A stretch of DNA of 64,000 bases. Origin: Acorus gramineus. Its lineage: Eukaryota > Streptophyta > Magnoliopsida > Acorales > Acoraceae. The translations under genes and the position numbers were made by a program. The stretch covers positions 802,861-866,860 of the forward strand of contig JAUJYN010000015.1 of NCBI GenBank assembly GCA_030737835.1. Reading direction: 5' to 3'. This document shows, piece after piece, positions 11,166 through 23,777 of the stretch. Numbering within the stretch: position 1 is the first letter of the stretch; each line of letters starts with the position of its first letter. The notes under the pieces were generated by a model. That model saw nothing but the letters and a program-made list of their open reading frames with translations. It ran no database searches and was not told the DNA's origin.

Positions 11166-12059
11166 TGTTATGCCTGTGTCATTTGGAGCCATTTTGGTTA
11201 AGCCTTGGTCACATCTGGGTCATTTAGGGCCTTTTTCTTTTTTGATCGGAGTCGCTAAAATTTTGGCTTTTAACCACCTGCGGGAGTTGGAGTACTCTGA
11301 TTGAAAATCTAACTGCATATTATGGGTCCTGGTACCGTTTAGTACTACCCATAAAAATTTTATCGAATTTCGGTAATGTTTTGAAAAATATGCAGTTTTG
11401 AATCGCATTTAGGTTTGGCCGTTACTAGGTTTTGGTGGGTGAGATATTTTCAAGTGTGTGGTGCTTCTCCGCACGCTTCCCAATAAAGCAAAAAATGAGT
11501 GGTTGAGCGAGGGTGAGCCTAACCCTAACCTCACCACCCCCTTACGGTCACCCCTAGACACTATTTGGGCTTGAAAATGACATTTTTGCCCTCTCTCTCT
11601 CTTCCCCTCCCTCCCATTTTGTGGAACACTTTCTCTCCCTCTCTTGGTCTCTTTCTTTTCCCCTCTCTGTGTGTGGAGAAGGAGGAGGAAGAAGCAAATG
11701 AAGGAGAAGGTGAAGAAGGAAGCACAAAAAAGGTGAGTTTTGTGTATGTGTTGTTGTTGTTGTGGTTCCTCCTCTCTCAAGCTCCCTCTCATGTCTTCCC
11801 CCACCCCCTGTTTTTCAGCCAAAGAAGGCTGAGGAGGGCTGTGGAGGTAGTGGTAGTGGTGGTGGTGGTCGAGGTGGTCGCGAGTGCATCGACGGCCCCC
11901 GAATCTCTCCCTTTCATTCCCCTTCCCTTGGTGAGCTCTTCCCCTTCTTTTCTTTGGTTTTTCATGGCTTTAGGGGTTGTTGGGAAGTTGTGCATGCTAC
12001 GTAGTTGGTTTAGGGTGAGTGAGGAGTGTGGGGGACGGGTTAAAGGGGGTTAAATTGTT

Positions 12060-12440
12060 GCTTGGCACGTGCGCAGGTTCGTCCGCGCGCGTGCGCGCGC
12101 AGACGGGCGCGCAGAAGGGCGCAGGCTGGCGGGTGCACGTGCGTGCGGGTGTGCGGGTGAGCACGGAGCGGGTGTTGGTTCCCGCGGGCACTGGCAGCGC
12201 CCGCAGTGCAGGCGGGTAGTGCGCGTGAGTGTGCACGGTCGCGCGCACGGTCGGCGCAAACGTGCGCGCGCGCGCGGGGCAGCGTGTCTGGGCGCGCCTG
12301 GGCATGCGACAGAGTGCCAGTGCGCGCGTGCGTGTGCGTGCGCGTGCGTGCAGGGGCATGCGCGGGGCTGCCTAGGGGCTCGGGTAGGTGCTGGGGCACT
12401 CGGGCATGCGTGCGTACGCCCGTGCTCGCATGCGTGCAAG
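12060..12440. other. GC-rich island in LTR C
   Basis: Dense GCGCGTGC-type sequence (alternating purine-pyrimidine runs) in an otherwise AT-rich LTR. It opens spurious frames in several phases. Equivalent islands lie at 16400-16720 and 48740-49190. Confidence 0.75.
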
Positions 12441-12537
12441 CCCGTATGCGTGCATGTCTATGTCTTTGGTATTTCTAGTAAATTTCTAAGTGTTATAATG
12501 TGGTTATACTCACCATTCTGATGCCCTTACCTTGCAG

Positions 12538-12575
12538 ATCTCAGTCGGATGTGATGCGCGAGGTCTCGGGTTGTG
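12538..12575 (+). other. Splice-site-like module in LTR C
   Basis: Acceptor-like CCTTACCTTGCAG|ATCTCAG, then about 38 nt, then donor-like TTGTG|GTAAGTGG, in the LTR sense direction. Equivalent modules on the plus strand are near 49296-49332 and 62780-62815, and on the minus strand near 24709-24760 and 60003-60050. Confidence 0.5.
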
Positions 12576-14514
12576 GTAAGTGGTTTGATCCAACTCCTCG
12601 AGATGCGCTCGACGCGCGTAGTCGTGCGTTGCGCATCGATGGGGCACCCTAGCTATACTACTTGTGTAGATAAGTTGTATGGCCATGCTTAAACTATAAT
12701 ATTTTAGACATCTTTCATGCTAGGCTTATATTGCATGTATTGTATCCATTTATGAATGACTGTATCACATGCGTCCCTCTAGTATGGGCATGTATTCTGT
12801 AATGTGTATGGATGTATAGAAAAGGGCATGCCTTAGGTAGTATTGTAATACTACTCCCACCATATTAATTGGAATATCCAGCATGATTAAGTCTAGGTTA
12901 ATAACGGGCACCTGCCTAATATTCCCTTGCGATAAGACTCGAGGGCGTGGTGTAGTTGTTGCGCCCATGATAATGGGGCAAATCTATGACCAACTTCACG
13001 AGATGATGATCTCTCTCGCCCTCTCCCTCTGCACGAACTGAGTAAGTAGATGCGATTTCCTACTCGACTCAGGTTCGTTTGGAATATTGGCATGCACCTG
13101 TTAGTGCGCGAGATCGCGGTTGACCCTTCCCTTTTGAGTTGGTGATATCCAACGCATGCTTAAGTTATGCCTTGTGTGCTTATATGATTAATGGCCATGT
13201 ATGCATGTTTAAGTGGGCCATTCCTTGTATGTATGTTGTATGATTTGTTGTTTATGATGTAAATCCATGTTAGGGGTAACCCTTATAGTCAATTGTTAGA
13301 TGATCGTGCATATGGTTCATGCACATAGCTATGATATGATTCTCCTGTTATATATGCGCACATGTTAAAACTAATTAGGCCTATCTGAAGCCGACGTGGG
13401 TACGACCCGCCATTGGGATGTACCTCATTAGTTAGTGTGCGAGCGATGTAATCGCCCCTGCATCCGTGTGATGCACTTGAATGGAATTAAGGAGAATTCA
13501 TTTGTTGTATCGGTTTTGTTAAACCGGTAGCTTGGGCATTAAGTTAGGTGATTATCGAGAGTAGTTGTTCTTCCATTGGGTTCGCTTTGCGAACATGGAG
13601 TGTTTCCTCCCAATGTCGTCCGTGTTGAAGCGGGCCGGGTTGTAGCTGTCCTGACAGAGGGCCCCCACCTGTAGGTACTATCGATGCATGTGGCAAGATG
13701 TACTGATATCATGGGGGTATACCAGGTAGAGGCTACCCGGAAGAGGGCTAAAGAATGATATTGCGAGCGTAAAATCGTTCTCCCCTTCGTTGGATCCGAT
13801 GTAGGAACTCCCCGGCGTTGGAAAAGCTGTCCTGACAGAGGGCTCCCATCCGTAGGTACTACCGATGCGTTCGGGAACGTACTGATCGTGGGAGTATACC
13901 AGGTAGAGGCTACTCGGGGAAAAAGCTACCGGTGGACCAAGGGTATAGAGCAGTCTAATCTCTTTCAGAACTCCTATGTCACCTCTAAAGGGTGAGGGTG
14001 AGGATGAGGTGAAGACACCCATGTTTTCCTTGAAAGGAAATTGCCTTAACATTGAACTGTTGTAATGGTGATTGGTTTCCAGCCACTCACTGAGCTTTTA
14101 GCTCACCCCTCGCATACTGTTTCTTTTCAAGAGCAGTGTTTGGCGTGGAGCTGGAGCTTCCTTGTGACGTGGTCTTAAGTGCGTGGAGCATTCTTCCGGC
14201 GGGTGGCGAGTGCGAGGCTGTCAGCAGTCCTATAGTCATTTTATGTATTGTAAATCATGCATGTGGCAGATGTTGTATTTTTTTGGACTAGACTTGGCTC
14301 TCACAGGACAGTGATTGTGTATTCGAGTATGTAATAATGTTTTTAGTTTACAGACATTGTTGATATCTTATGCTTTCGCTTTTCAGTCAGTTATCATTTA
14401 TCTTTGTTTTGCCACCTTGTGTGTTGTTGTTGGAGTCTTTGTTGACCTCAGGTATTGATACATGATACTTTATATATTGCCGTGTCTCGGGGACGACTGC
14501 CCTGGGGCGTGACA

Positions 14515-15822
14515 TCCATAGGGGCCCCGTCCGAAACATACTCGGCGGCTCTCATTGGAGTCATCCCGAGGTAGAAGCATGAAACCCTAAATTTTTTTGT
14601 AGAAATACTTTAAAACATCTACCATTGAAAACAAGACAAAAGTCATTTTTAAAACGTTTGTTAATCAGAAAAGAATCAATTGTCGAAATCAAATCATTCG
14701 TACCAAAAATCCGATTAAAACCAATCAAAACTCTTTGAAAATATCTTTTAAAACTCTAGGTCTATCATAGGTATAAATAACCAATATGGACCAATGTTTA
14801 AACCCCAAAAATCATAAATATATGCATAGGTTCGAATCTATGTGTCCAAGGTTCAAAATAAGGCATAAGGATCATAAAAACATGATTTCTACCTTAACGA
14901 ATTAACCTAAATATGGTATCTACATAAGCATATTTATTTTTACATGAAAGGCTTACAAACCATCTTTAAAAAAAAAAGACTTAACATCATGGCTATATCA
15001 TAAAATCCCACACCCTTTAAAATCATATGAAAATCCAATAAGAAAACCTAAGAAAGCATAAACTTCCAATATATTCATGTGAGACATAATACTATCATCA
15101 AAGCTTACAAAAACATCATAAAATCATCATTATATCATTGTTAAAACATAGCAATTCGAAATCATGCGAAAACGCCTAAGAAACAAGAAGAAAACCATCC
15201 TCTTTGTTTGGAAAACCTTGAAAACGAGATCATATTAAAAGAACATCTAAAGGGAATCATTATAAACCAAAAACTCTTCAAAACTCTTTAGAAAACTCAC
15301 CTAAACCCTTGCTCGAGTTCCCTTCCCGAGCCCCTCAACAATGGTGCCGAAAACAAGAAGAAGAAGATCTTTTAGGGTTTGAAATTTCTAGGGTTTCAAG
15401 GCAATGAAAGAGAAAAAGAGGTTTATAAGCCTCTCATACATGTGAGGAAACAATTACGAAGCCAATAATTTGCATTAATCCCGATTAATGCACTTGTTCC
15501 TTCCAAAAATGAAACCTATTTTTGAAAATACGATTTTCCAGATTGACGGCTCCTATAGCATCCGTCACCCAGGTTTCCGACGGCTCTCCCCGATCCGTCG
15601 CCCATGTGCCCGACGGCAGCTATAAGATCCGTCAGACACTGTCTGACACCCTGTTACTGTTTGGTCCATAACTTGATCTATACGCATCTGATTTATGATT
15701 GGTAGAAAGCGTTGGAAAGCAAACAAAACGAGGAATCTAACCACGCCAAACCATTATAAATTTGGAATACTAATCATACCATAAAAGCAGGTTAATTACG
15801 CCCTAAAAGTCAGAGTCGTACA
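14515..15822 (-). repeat. Degraded LTR-like sequence (family D), right part
   Basis: Continues the fragment at about 10880-11165 beyond the solo LTR: GACGGCTCCCATTGG-type repeats lie on both sides. It ends GAGTCGTACA at 15822, which on the minus strand reads TGTACGACTC, a plausible LTR start. 15545-15640 again holds GACGGCTCC / GATCCGTC repeats. No coding region. Family membership is inferred from motif layout only. Confidence 0.5.
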
Positions 15823-17577
15823 ATCACCAACTTAAAAGGGGAAGGTTAAGCACGATCTCGCGCACCAACAGGCGCATGCCAATATTCCCAAGCAAACCTG
15901 AGTCAAGTAGGAACCACATCTACCTACTCAGTTCACATAAAGAGGGAGGGCAAGAGAGAGAGAAGGCCTCATCGTCTCAGGAAGCTGGTCATAACTTTGC
16001 CCCAACAAGATGGGCACAACAACTATACCACGCTCTCAAGTCTTATGACCATGGAATATTAAGTATGCACCCTGTTATTAACCCAGGCTTAATCATGTTA
16101 GATATTACTAATATAGGGTAGCATTACAAACAAGGACTACCTAAGTCATGCCATATTCTATACATTCATATAAACACACATAACACATGCTCATACAAAA
16201 AGGGTGCATGCAAACATAATCATTCATGCATGAATACAATACATAGGCAAGTACATGGTAGAATAGGGGGGTTCTACACAACATACGAGCTATACAGACC
16301 TAGCATGCAATATCTAACATAATATGGGTGCCAAGATGCCCCATGGAAGCGCGATGCATGACTACGTGCATCGAGCGCTTCCGAAGGGTTGGATCGAACC
16401 ACTCACCGCAACCCGGGGCAGCACGCACGGAAGATTGCACACGTGCATGACAGGCAGGACGGCATGCACGCGAGCAACACGCACGCACGGGGAAGCACGC
16501 ACACACGGGGCAGCACCCAGGATGCACAGGTAGAGCACGGCGCGCTGGGCACGCTGGGCACAGGCGTAGGGAACTTTGGGCACAGGCGCAGGGCACGCCG
16601 CAGGGCACGTTGGGCACCAACGCAGGGCATGCCGCAGGGCACGCTGGGCACAGGCGCAGGGCATGCCGCAGGGCACGCTGGGCTCTGGGCAGCACGCACA
16701 AGGCAGCACGCACGTGGGCACTTCGACACCCCTACACCCAAGCAACCATGCACACACACCAAATCACAAACACTTAGCATGCACCACCTCCCAACACACC
16801 CAAATGTGCTGAAAAACCAGAAAAAGAAGAGGGAAAGCTCACCAAATGAGAAGGGGAGGGAAGGGGGAGATGTAGGGGCTCGCAAGCACACCCTCGACCA
16901 CCTCGACCACAACCACCACAACCACCACCCTTCTTTGGTTCTCTTCTTCTTGGCTGGAAACAAGGGGAGATGGGGAAACCAGGGAACCATAAGGGGGAGC
17001 TAGAGAAGGAGGAGAAGGAATAGACAACAACAATGGCACACACCTTTATTGATCTTTATCTTCTATAGATCTCCTTCTTCTTCTTCTTGCTCCTACTCCA
17101 CCAACCACTCACACACACAAAAGGGGAGTGAAATAGATGCAAAAGAGAGAAAGGGAGATCAAATAAGTGATTTTCGAATGGAGAGAGAAAGAGGGGTGCA
17201 AAGGGTGACAAAAGTCACATTGGGGGGTGCACACAAGGGAAAATGGGGGGGGGGTGAGGTTAAGCATAAAATCACCCACACCCAACCACTTTTATTTGCT
17301 TTATTGGGAAACGTGCGGAGATACACCACAAACTTAAAAATATCCCACCCACCAAAACAGTAACGGCCAACCCCGGATACAATTCAGAACTACATAATTT
17401 TTGAAACGTTACCGGAATTTGATGAAATTTATATGGGTAGTACAAAATGGTACCAAGACCCATAATATGCAGTTAGATTTTTAATCAGAGTACTCTAACT
17501 TTCATAGGTAGCTAAAAATCAAAATTTTAGTGACTTCGATCGAAAAAAATAAGGCTCCAAATGACATAGGCACAACA
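15823..17577 (-). repeat. Partial LTR, family C, minus orientation
   Basis: Starts in mid-LTR (comparable with 24150 onward in the complete copy) and ends at the normal LTR edge GGCACAACA at 17577. The terminal part beginning TGTCACGCCCC is missing, so it was truncated at 15823. It contains the GC-rich island and the CCACTCACCGC donor-like block near 16400. Confidence 0.75.
16400..16720. repeat. GC-rich short tandem repeats in LTR C
   Basis: GCGCAGGGCA(C/T)GCCGCAGGGCACG(C/T)TGGG-type units, roughly 20 to 50 bp, repeat imperfectly. Open frames on both strands here are composition-driven. Confidence 0.7.
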
Positions 17578-18764
17578 GCAACAATCCATCACCTTTATGT
17601 AGCAGTGACAACAAATCGATGAAGATGTCCTGGTACGAGCTCCCACACAGCTTGAACCATCAGTGCTTGGGATACAACGCCTGGCTTGGAGGGAAGCATC
17701 TCCTCTTCCAATAGAAGGGGCCATCGCTCGCGTCGGCGATCTAGGTTACCCTGGGTCTCACAGCAAGAACCGGTTGGGCATGTATGTGGACGTTTTCCAC
17801 ACTGGGAACAGTCTGTCTGAAAGGATACATTGCACAGGCACCCGAATAATCAGCACCCTCATCACGAGAGGTCTGTTAAGCATGAGGTCTCGCAAAGGGA
17901 CCAGGACAACCCACAACTTCACCAACAGTTCAAAGGAGCCGCCGCTCTACCTCGCCATGCTTTGAGGTCCAAGGTACAACATTCCCAGGATCAAAGAAGT
18001 GTTGAACACGCTATGCGCAGATTCACCTCCCTTTTCTACAACACCATACTGAGGGAATGGTACCTCGGACCCATACGACCATATCTTAGCATTTAGACAT
18101 TCGATGGCGTTGTATGAATAGTACTGGACTCATGTGCCGTCTCTTCCCTTCTAGTCTAGAAGGGGCAGCACTTACCTGGTTTCGTTTGCTTCCACCCACC
18201 ACAATCTGCGCATTCGAAGAGCTTAACACCATGTTCACCGAACACTTCATTTATAGCAGGCGGGTGAAGAAAGACTTTGAAAATTTGATGAATATTCAAA
18301 TGCACCAAGGTGAAATGATCCAACAATATGTTGATTGTTTCTATCTCCTAAAGTTTGAGATGGAGGATTGCAACGAGGACGCTGTGATCATGGCCTTCTG
18401 AAATGGCCTTTCCACTGAAAACGGTCTCAAAGAATCGCTTGTTAAGTGTACTCCATCCGATCTCTGTGACCTCATGGGGGTGCTGAAAAGTACGCCAAGT
18501 TAGAAGAAGAGTTCTTGCTCCTCAAGCAAACGGTGGTAGTTACGAAGACATCATCACCGGCAGCCGCTACCACTAAGACACCGTCTCATTCCCATCCTAA
18601 GGATCGAAATGGTGATAAAGACAAGATGTCTGAAGCGTCTACCAATGAAATGAGAGATGGGCGGGGGACTTATTTCAAAATACCACCATCCTAAATGCTA
18701 CCCAAAATCCAAGGGCAACAATTCTCAAGGTGGCCCAAGCCAATCAGGAGGGATGAGTTGAAGC
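17578..18764 (+). pseudogene. Degraded Ty3/Gypsy gag fragment
   Basis: The best frame is 18114-18401 (plus), containing CRLFPSSLEGAALTWFRLLPP, FEELNTMFTEHF, RRVKKDFENLMNIQMHQGE and QQYVDCFY, the layout of the plant retrotransposon gag core (Retrotrans_gag type, reminiscent of Tat/Ogre-like elements). Sequence from 17660 to 18110 is shifted upstream gag-like coding in other phases. The frame stops at 18399, and gag-like sequence (NGLSTENGLKESL, KLEEEFLLLKQ) continues across at least one frameshift. No zinc knuckle or pol was found. It lies between inverted LTR C pieces and opposes the minus-strand elements, so it is probably older host sequence for those insertions. Confidence 0.7.
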
Positions 18765-19149
18765 TGTTATATATGTGTCACTTTTATCCTATTGGTTATA
18801 TCTGAGTCATTTTTGGCCATTTTTCTTTTTTGATCGGAGTGGCTAAAATTTTAGACTTTAGCTATCTGTGTGTGTTTCAGTACTCCAATTGAAAATCTAA
18901 CTGTATATTATGGGTCCATGTACCATTTAGTACTGCCCATAGAAATTTCATCGAGTTCTGGTTACGTTTTAGGAAATTATGCAGTTTTGAATCGTATCCG
19001 GGTTTTGGTCGATACTGGATTGTCAATGGGGGGGGGGAGAATTTGACCAAGTCAAGGTTGACCATTGACTGGTCAACCATGTTTGTTTGGTAGTTTAGTT
19101 AGGTTGACCTAGGTCAAACCTCCACCAAACCCCTTTTTTGCATTGATGG

Positions 19150-19185
<36 letters not shown>

Positions 19186-19475
19186 CTTCTCTCTCCCTCC
19201 CTTTGAGAAAATCCATCCGACCCCTCTCATTTCTCACCCTCTCTTTGGCTCCCCCATTTGTTTATTTGAGAAGATGAAGGAGAAGAAGAATCACTTAAAG
19301 GTTATAGAAGGTGTGTGTGTGTGTGTATGTGTTCTTCATGTGTTGTTGTTATGCTATGTATGTTTCCCTTTCCTCTTCTCCCCCTCATGACCATGGGATC
19401 TGTCCCCTATTTTCAGCAAAGGAAGGCTTGAGGATATTATGATGAGGTGATGGTAGTGGTTGTGGTGGTTGAGGT
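18765..19475 (+). repeat. LTR C-type fragment, plus orientation, start intact
   Basis: Begins TGTTATATATGTGTCAC, similar to the LTR C start, and runs through the landmark sequences (GATCGGAGTGGCTAAAATTTTAG; GGTGGTTGAGG). At 19476 it is interrupted by a minus-strand LTR. Confidence 0.75.
19150..19181. repeat. (CT)n microsatellite
   Basis: A CT dinucleotide run in the pyrimidine-rich part of the LTR. Confidence 0.9.
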
Positions 19476-20540
19476 TGTCACGCCCCAGGGCGGCCATCCC
19501 CGAGACGTGGCAATATATAAAGTATCAGCTATCAAGTACAAGAGATCAACAATGACTCCAATAAATAACACACAAGTTGGCAAAGCAATGATAACTGATA
19601 ACTCAACTAAAAAGCGGAAGCATAAAAATATCAATAAGTTTGGAAACCAAAAATATCATTACAGACTTGAATACACAATCAATGTCCTGTGAGAGCCAAG
19701 TCTAGTCCAAATAAAATACAACATGTGCCACATCCACGATCTACAATGCATAAAATTACTCTAGGACTGCTGACAGCCTCGCACTGGCCACCCGCTCGAC
19801 AGAACGTTCCATGCACATAAGACCACACCACCGGGAAGCTCCAGCTCCACGCCAAACACTACCCCCGAAAAAGAAACAGTATGCGAGGGTGAGCTACAAA
19901 CTCAGTGAGTGGATGGAAACCAATCACCATTACAATAGTTCAATGTTAAGGTAATTTCCTTTCAAGGAAAACATGGGTGGAAACCCAATGGATAACATGG
20001 TCACGCGGTGGCGCGACCAACCTCACCCTCACCCTCACTCCCGAAGGGAGACTCTTGGGGGGAGACCATACCGTTGGTCGAAGAGACACAAAAGTACTGG
20101 TCTACACAACACTACTTGATCATCTACATCGAGATAACTGCCCAACGATGTCCTTGAACATCGATACGTAACCAGACCCAACAACTATGGGAACGGATGA
20201 AAACGAATGGGTCACGCGGCGACGTGACTTCTCCTCATCCTCACCATCACCCCTAAGGGTGACACAGGACTGTTAGAAGAAAACCTTTTGTTCTACACCC
20301 TTCGTCATCTGGTAGCCCTCTCCCGAGTAGCCTCTATCTGGTATAGTCCCATGATTAGTACATCTACGGAACACATCGGTAGTACCTACAAGTGGGAGCC
20401 CTCCGCCAGGACAACTTTAACGTCGGGTAGCTTCAACGCAGATCCGAAGAAGGGGAGAACGATTCCACGCTCGCAATATCATCCGGTAGCCCTCTCCCAC
20501 ATAGCCTCTACCTGTTGGCCTTCCACGATTGGTACATCAA
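19476..20540 (-). repeat. LTR C-type fragment, minus orientation
   Basis: Starts cleanly with TGTCACGCCCCAGGGCGGCC and carries the conserved block near 19886-19912 and the CTCACCCTCACCCTC unit near 20025. It stops near 20540, where the sequence switches to plus-strand LTR C. The right edge is approximate. Confidence 0.75.
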
Positions 20541-21565
20541 CAGATGATGAGCTCCCTCTCTCACTCTCTCCCTTTGTACGAACTGAGTAAGTAGATGCGA
20601 TTTCTTACTCGACTCAAGTTCGTTTGGAATATTGGCATGCACCTGTTGGTGCGCGAGATCGCGCTTGACCCTTCCCTTTCTAAGTTGGTGATGTCCAACG
20701 CATTTTAGGGTATACCTTGTATGCTTGTATGAGGTATGCTTATATGCTTGCACGCTTGTATGCATATTATTTAGCCATGCATGATATGTATGTTGTATAT
20801 GTATATTGTTTATGCTTTCTATCCATTTTAGGGAGTATCCCTATAATTAATTGATATGTTATCGTGCATGTAGGTCATGTACATAACTAAGATATAATTC
20901 TCCTGTAATATATATGCGCATGTTAAAACTAATTAGGCCTATCTGAAATAGGCGTGGATACAACCCGCTGTCAGGATGTACCTCATTAGTTAGTGCGCGA
21001 GAGATGTAATCGCCCCTGCATCCGTGTGATGCACTTGAATGGAATTCAGGAGAATTCATTTGTTGTATCGGTTTTGTTAAACAGACGGCTAATGCATTAA
21101 ATTAGGCCTACCCGTGCGAGGCACGTATATGAACCGCCTGTTGGGTTATATGCCTTGGGCTTATTTCTGCGTGAGAGCAGAGGTAACCCCTTGCGTCCGA
21201 GCGACGCAACCCGTGTGGGAGTACAAGAGTATTCGATATCATCGATATGTGATTATTGAGCGTAGTTGACTTTCCATAGGGTTCCCTTTGCGAATGTGGG
21301 GTGCTTCCTCCTAACATCGTTGTGCGTCGAAACACCCCAGCGTTGAAGCTGTCCTGTTTGGGTGCCACCACTTGTAGGTGCTACCGATGCGTATCGCCGT
21401 ACACATTTGGTTGATGTACCAATCGTAGAAGGCTGGTAGGTAGAGGCTACATGGGGGAGGGCTACCGGATGATATTGCAAGCGTGGAATCGTTCTCCCCT
21501 TCTTGGGATTTGTGTTGAAGCTACCCGATGTTAAAGCTGTCCTGACAGAGGGCTCCCACCTGTAG
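20541..21565 (+). repeat. LTR C-type fragment, plus orientation
   Basis: Resumes plus-strand LTR sequence equivalent to about 13000-13870 of the solo LTR (GAACTGAGTAAGTAGATG; GAGAATTCATTTGTTG; CTGACAGAGGGCTCCC). Compared with that copy, the part between 19475 and 20541 has lost more than 1 kb, so it is not simply an insertion into an intact LTR. Confidence 0.7.
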
Positions 21566-22377
21566 TGTCACGCCCCAGGGCGGCCGTCCCCGATACATGG
21601 CAAATATTTATAATATCAGCAGTCCATATACGAGATCAATAAAAGACTCTACACAACATCAAAGGTAAACGCAATTAGCAAGGTAGCTGACATACTATAT
21701 ATACATATAGTGGAAGCCTAAATGACTAAGTTCTTAATTCAAAGACATATTACAGAGTAGAATACATAATTAACATAAAAGACATCAACATAAAAGTACT
21801 GTGCCCAAGCACGAGTAACAATACATACAAGGAAAAAAGGGGATGTTGATGGCCTCTCACTCGCAAGACCCAAAACGCGAACGCTGCTCCGCTACTGGTG
21901 CTACGCCTCGGGGGGCTCCTCCTTCAGATCCGACTCAGCGACAACTGGAGGAAAAGTATGCGAGGGGTGAGCCACACGCTCAGTGAATGGTACAATACAC
22001 GCAACACAACTCATATTAACCGTTAAAATCATTAAAGTCCCTAAGATGAGAGTAACTGCACAAATTGGTGGGTCGTAGCGACGCTGACCCACCACACCCT
22101 CACCCTCACCCTTACCCTTTAGAGGTGACATAGGACTTTTGGGAGAGGTTAGACTGCTCTACACCCTTGGTCCTCCGGTAGCCCTTTCCCCGGGTAGCCT
22201 CTACCTCGTATACCCCCATGATCAGTACGTTCCCAAACGCATCGGTAGTACCTACGGATGGGAGCCCTCTGTCAGGATAGCTTTTCCAACGCCGGGTAGT
22301 TCCTACACGGATCCAACGAAGGGGAGAAAACAATATACACTCGTGGATACGATCCTCTTGGATCCGTCAACACTGGT
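21566..22377 (-). repeat. LTR B-type fragment, minus orientation
   Basis: Starts TGTCACGCCCCAGGGCGGCC, with the conserved block at 21959-21988. It is cut by the next LTR start at 22378. Confidence 0.75.
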
Positions 22378-22908
22378 TGTCACGCCCCAGGGCGGTCGTC
22401 CCCGAGACTGGCAATAATAAAATATCAGCTATCAATACCTGAGGTCAATAAAGACTCCAACAACAACACACAAGGTGGCAAAGCAAGGATAATGATAACT
22501 GACTGAAAAGCAGAAGCATAATATATAAACAATGTCTGTAAACCAAAAATATTATTACAGACTCGAATAAACAATCACTGTCCTGTGAGAGCCAAGTCTA
22601 GACCAAAGAAAATACAACCTGTGCCACATGCACAATTTACAATACATACAATGACTATAGGACTGCTGACAGCCTCGCACTCGCCACCCGCCGGAAGAAC
22701 GCTCCACGCCCATAAGACCACGCCATAGGAAAGCTCCAGCTCCACGCCCAACACTGCCCCTGAAAAGAACAGTATGTGAGGGGTGAGCTACAAGCTCAGT
22801 GAGTAGCTGGAAACCAATCACCATACAACAGTTCAATACATAAACAATTCCCTTTCAAGGTAAACATGGGTGGAAACCCATGGATAACAGGGTCACGCGG
22901 CGGCGCGA

Positions 22909-23138
22909 CCAACCTCACCCTCACCCTCACTCCCGGAGGGAGACTCTTGGGACTTTTGGGGAGAGACCATACCGTTGGTCGAGGAGACCCGGGATTACTG
23001 GTCCATACAACACTACTGGATGACCGACCTCACCCTCACCCTCACTCTCGAAGGGAGACTCTTGGGACATTTGGGGAGAGACCATACCGTTAGTCAAGGA
23101 GACCCGGGATTACTGGTCTACGCAACACTACTGCATTA
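22909..23138. repeat. 115-bp tandem repeat, two units, in LTR C
   Basis: Units start CC(A/G)ACCTCACCCTC at 22909 and 23024, each continuing GGGAGACTCTTGGGAC and GAGACCATACCGTT. The near-identical LTR at 57797 has one unit (about 58330). A plus-strand LTR at 57310-57600 has two. Confidence 0.85.
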
Positions 23139-23766
23139 TCAACATCGAGATAACTGCCCAACGATGTCTTTGAACATCGATACGAGACCAGACCCAACAA
23201 CTATGGGAACGGACGAACAACGAATGGGTCACGAGGCGACGTGTCTTCACCTCATCCTCACCCTCACTCCCGGAGGGAGACTCTTGGGACTTTTGGAAGA
23301 GACTTAGACTGCTCTACACCCTTGGTCCACCGGTAGCCCTTTCCCCGGGTAGTCACTACCTGGTATACTCCCACGATCAGTACGCTTCCAAACGCCTCGG
23401 TGGTACCTACAGATGGGAGCCCTCTGTTAGGACAGCTTTTCCAACGCCGGGAAGTTCCTACATCGGATCCAACGAAGGGGAGAACGATTCCACGCTCGCA
23501 ATATCATTCGTTAGCCCTCTCCCGGGTAGCCTCTACCTGGTACACTCCCACGATCAGTACGCTCCCGAACGCATCGGTGGTACCTACGGATGGGAGCTCT
23601 CTGTCAGGACAGCTACAACCCGGGCCTCTTCAACACGGACGACATTGGGAGTAAACATTCCATGTTCGCAAAGCGAACCCAATGGAAAACAACTACTCTC
23701 GATAATCACTTATCGAGATATCGAATACTACTGTACTCCCACACCGTTGCGTCGCTCAGACACAAG

Positions 23767-23777
23767 GGGGGGGGGGT
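23767..23777. repeat. Poly-G tract in LTR C
   Basis: About 11 G residues; the matching place at 59067 has fewer. Other length-variable G or C runs follow the donor-like block at 24688, 49360, 59986 and 62837. Confidence 0.85.

Larger units (their letters stand above)
11166..14514 (+). mobile_element. Solo LTR, family C (3.35 kb), plus orientation
   Basis: Starts TGTTATGCCTGTG and ends CTGGGGCGTGACA, flanked by CCCAT/TCCAT. No PBS, PPT or coding region lies inside, hence a solo LTR. Internal landmarks in sense order: a pyrimidine-rich block with GT-AG-like signals (11735-11820), a GC-rich island (12060-12440), the splice-like module (12538-12575), repeated CTGACAGAGGGC units near 13650 and 13830, and the conserved CACTGAGC-GCTCACCCC block at 14085-14115. 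Confidence 0.88.

Noticed and set aside
11565-12053. 162-codon plus-strand frame with apparent signal-like hydrophobic stretches
   Set aside because: It tracks the pyrimidine-rich and (GGT)n part of LTR C; equivalents at 25267 and 48454 diverge in frame, so there is no sign of coding constraint.
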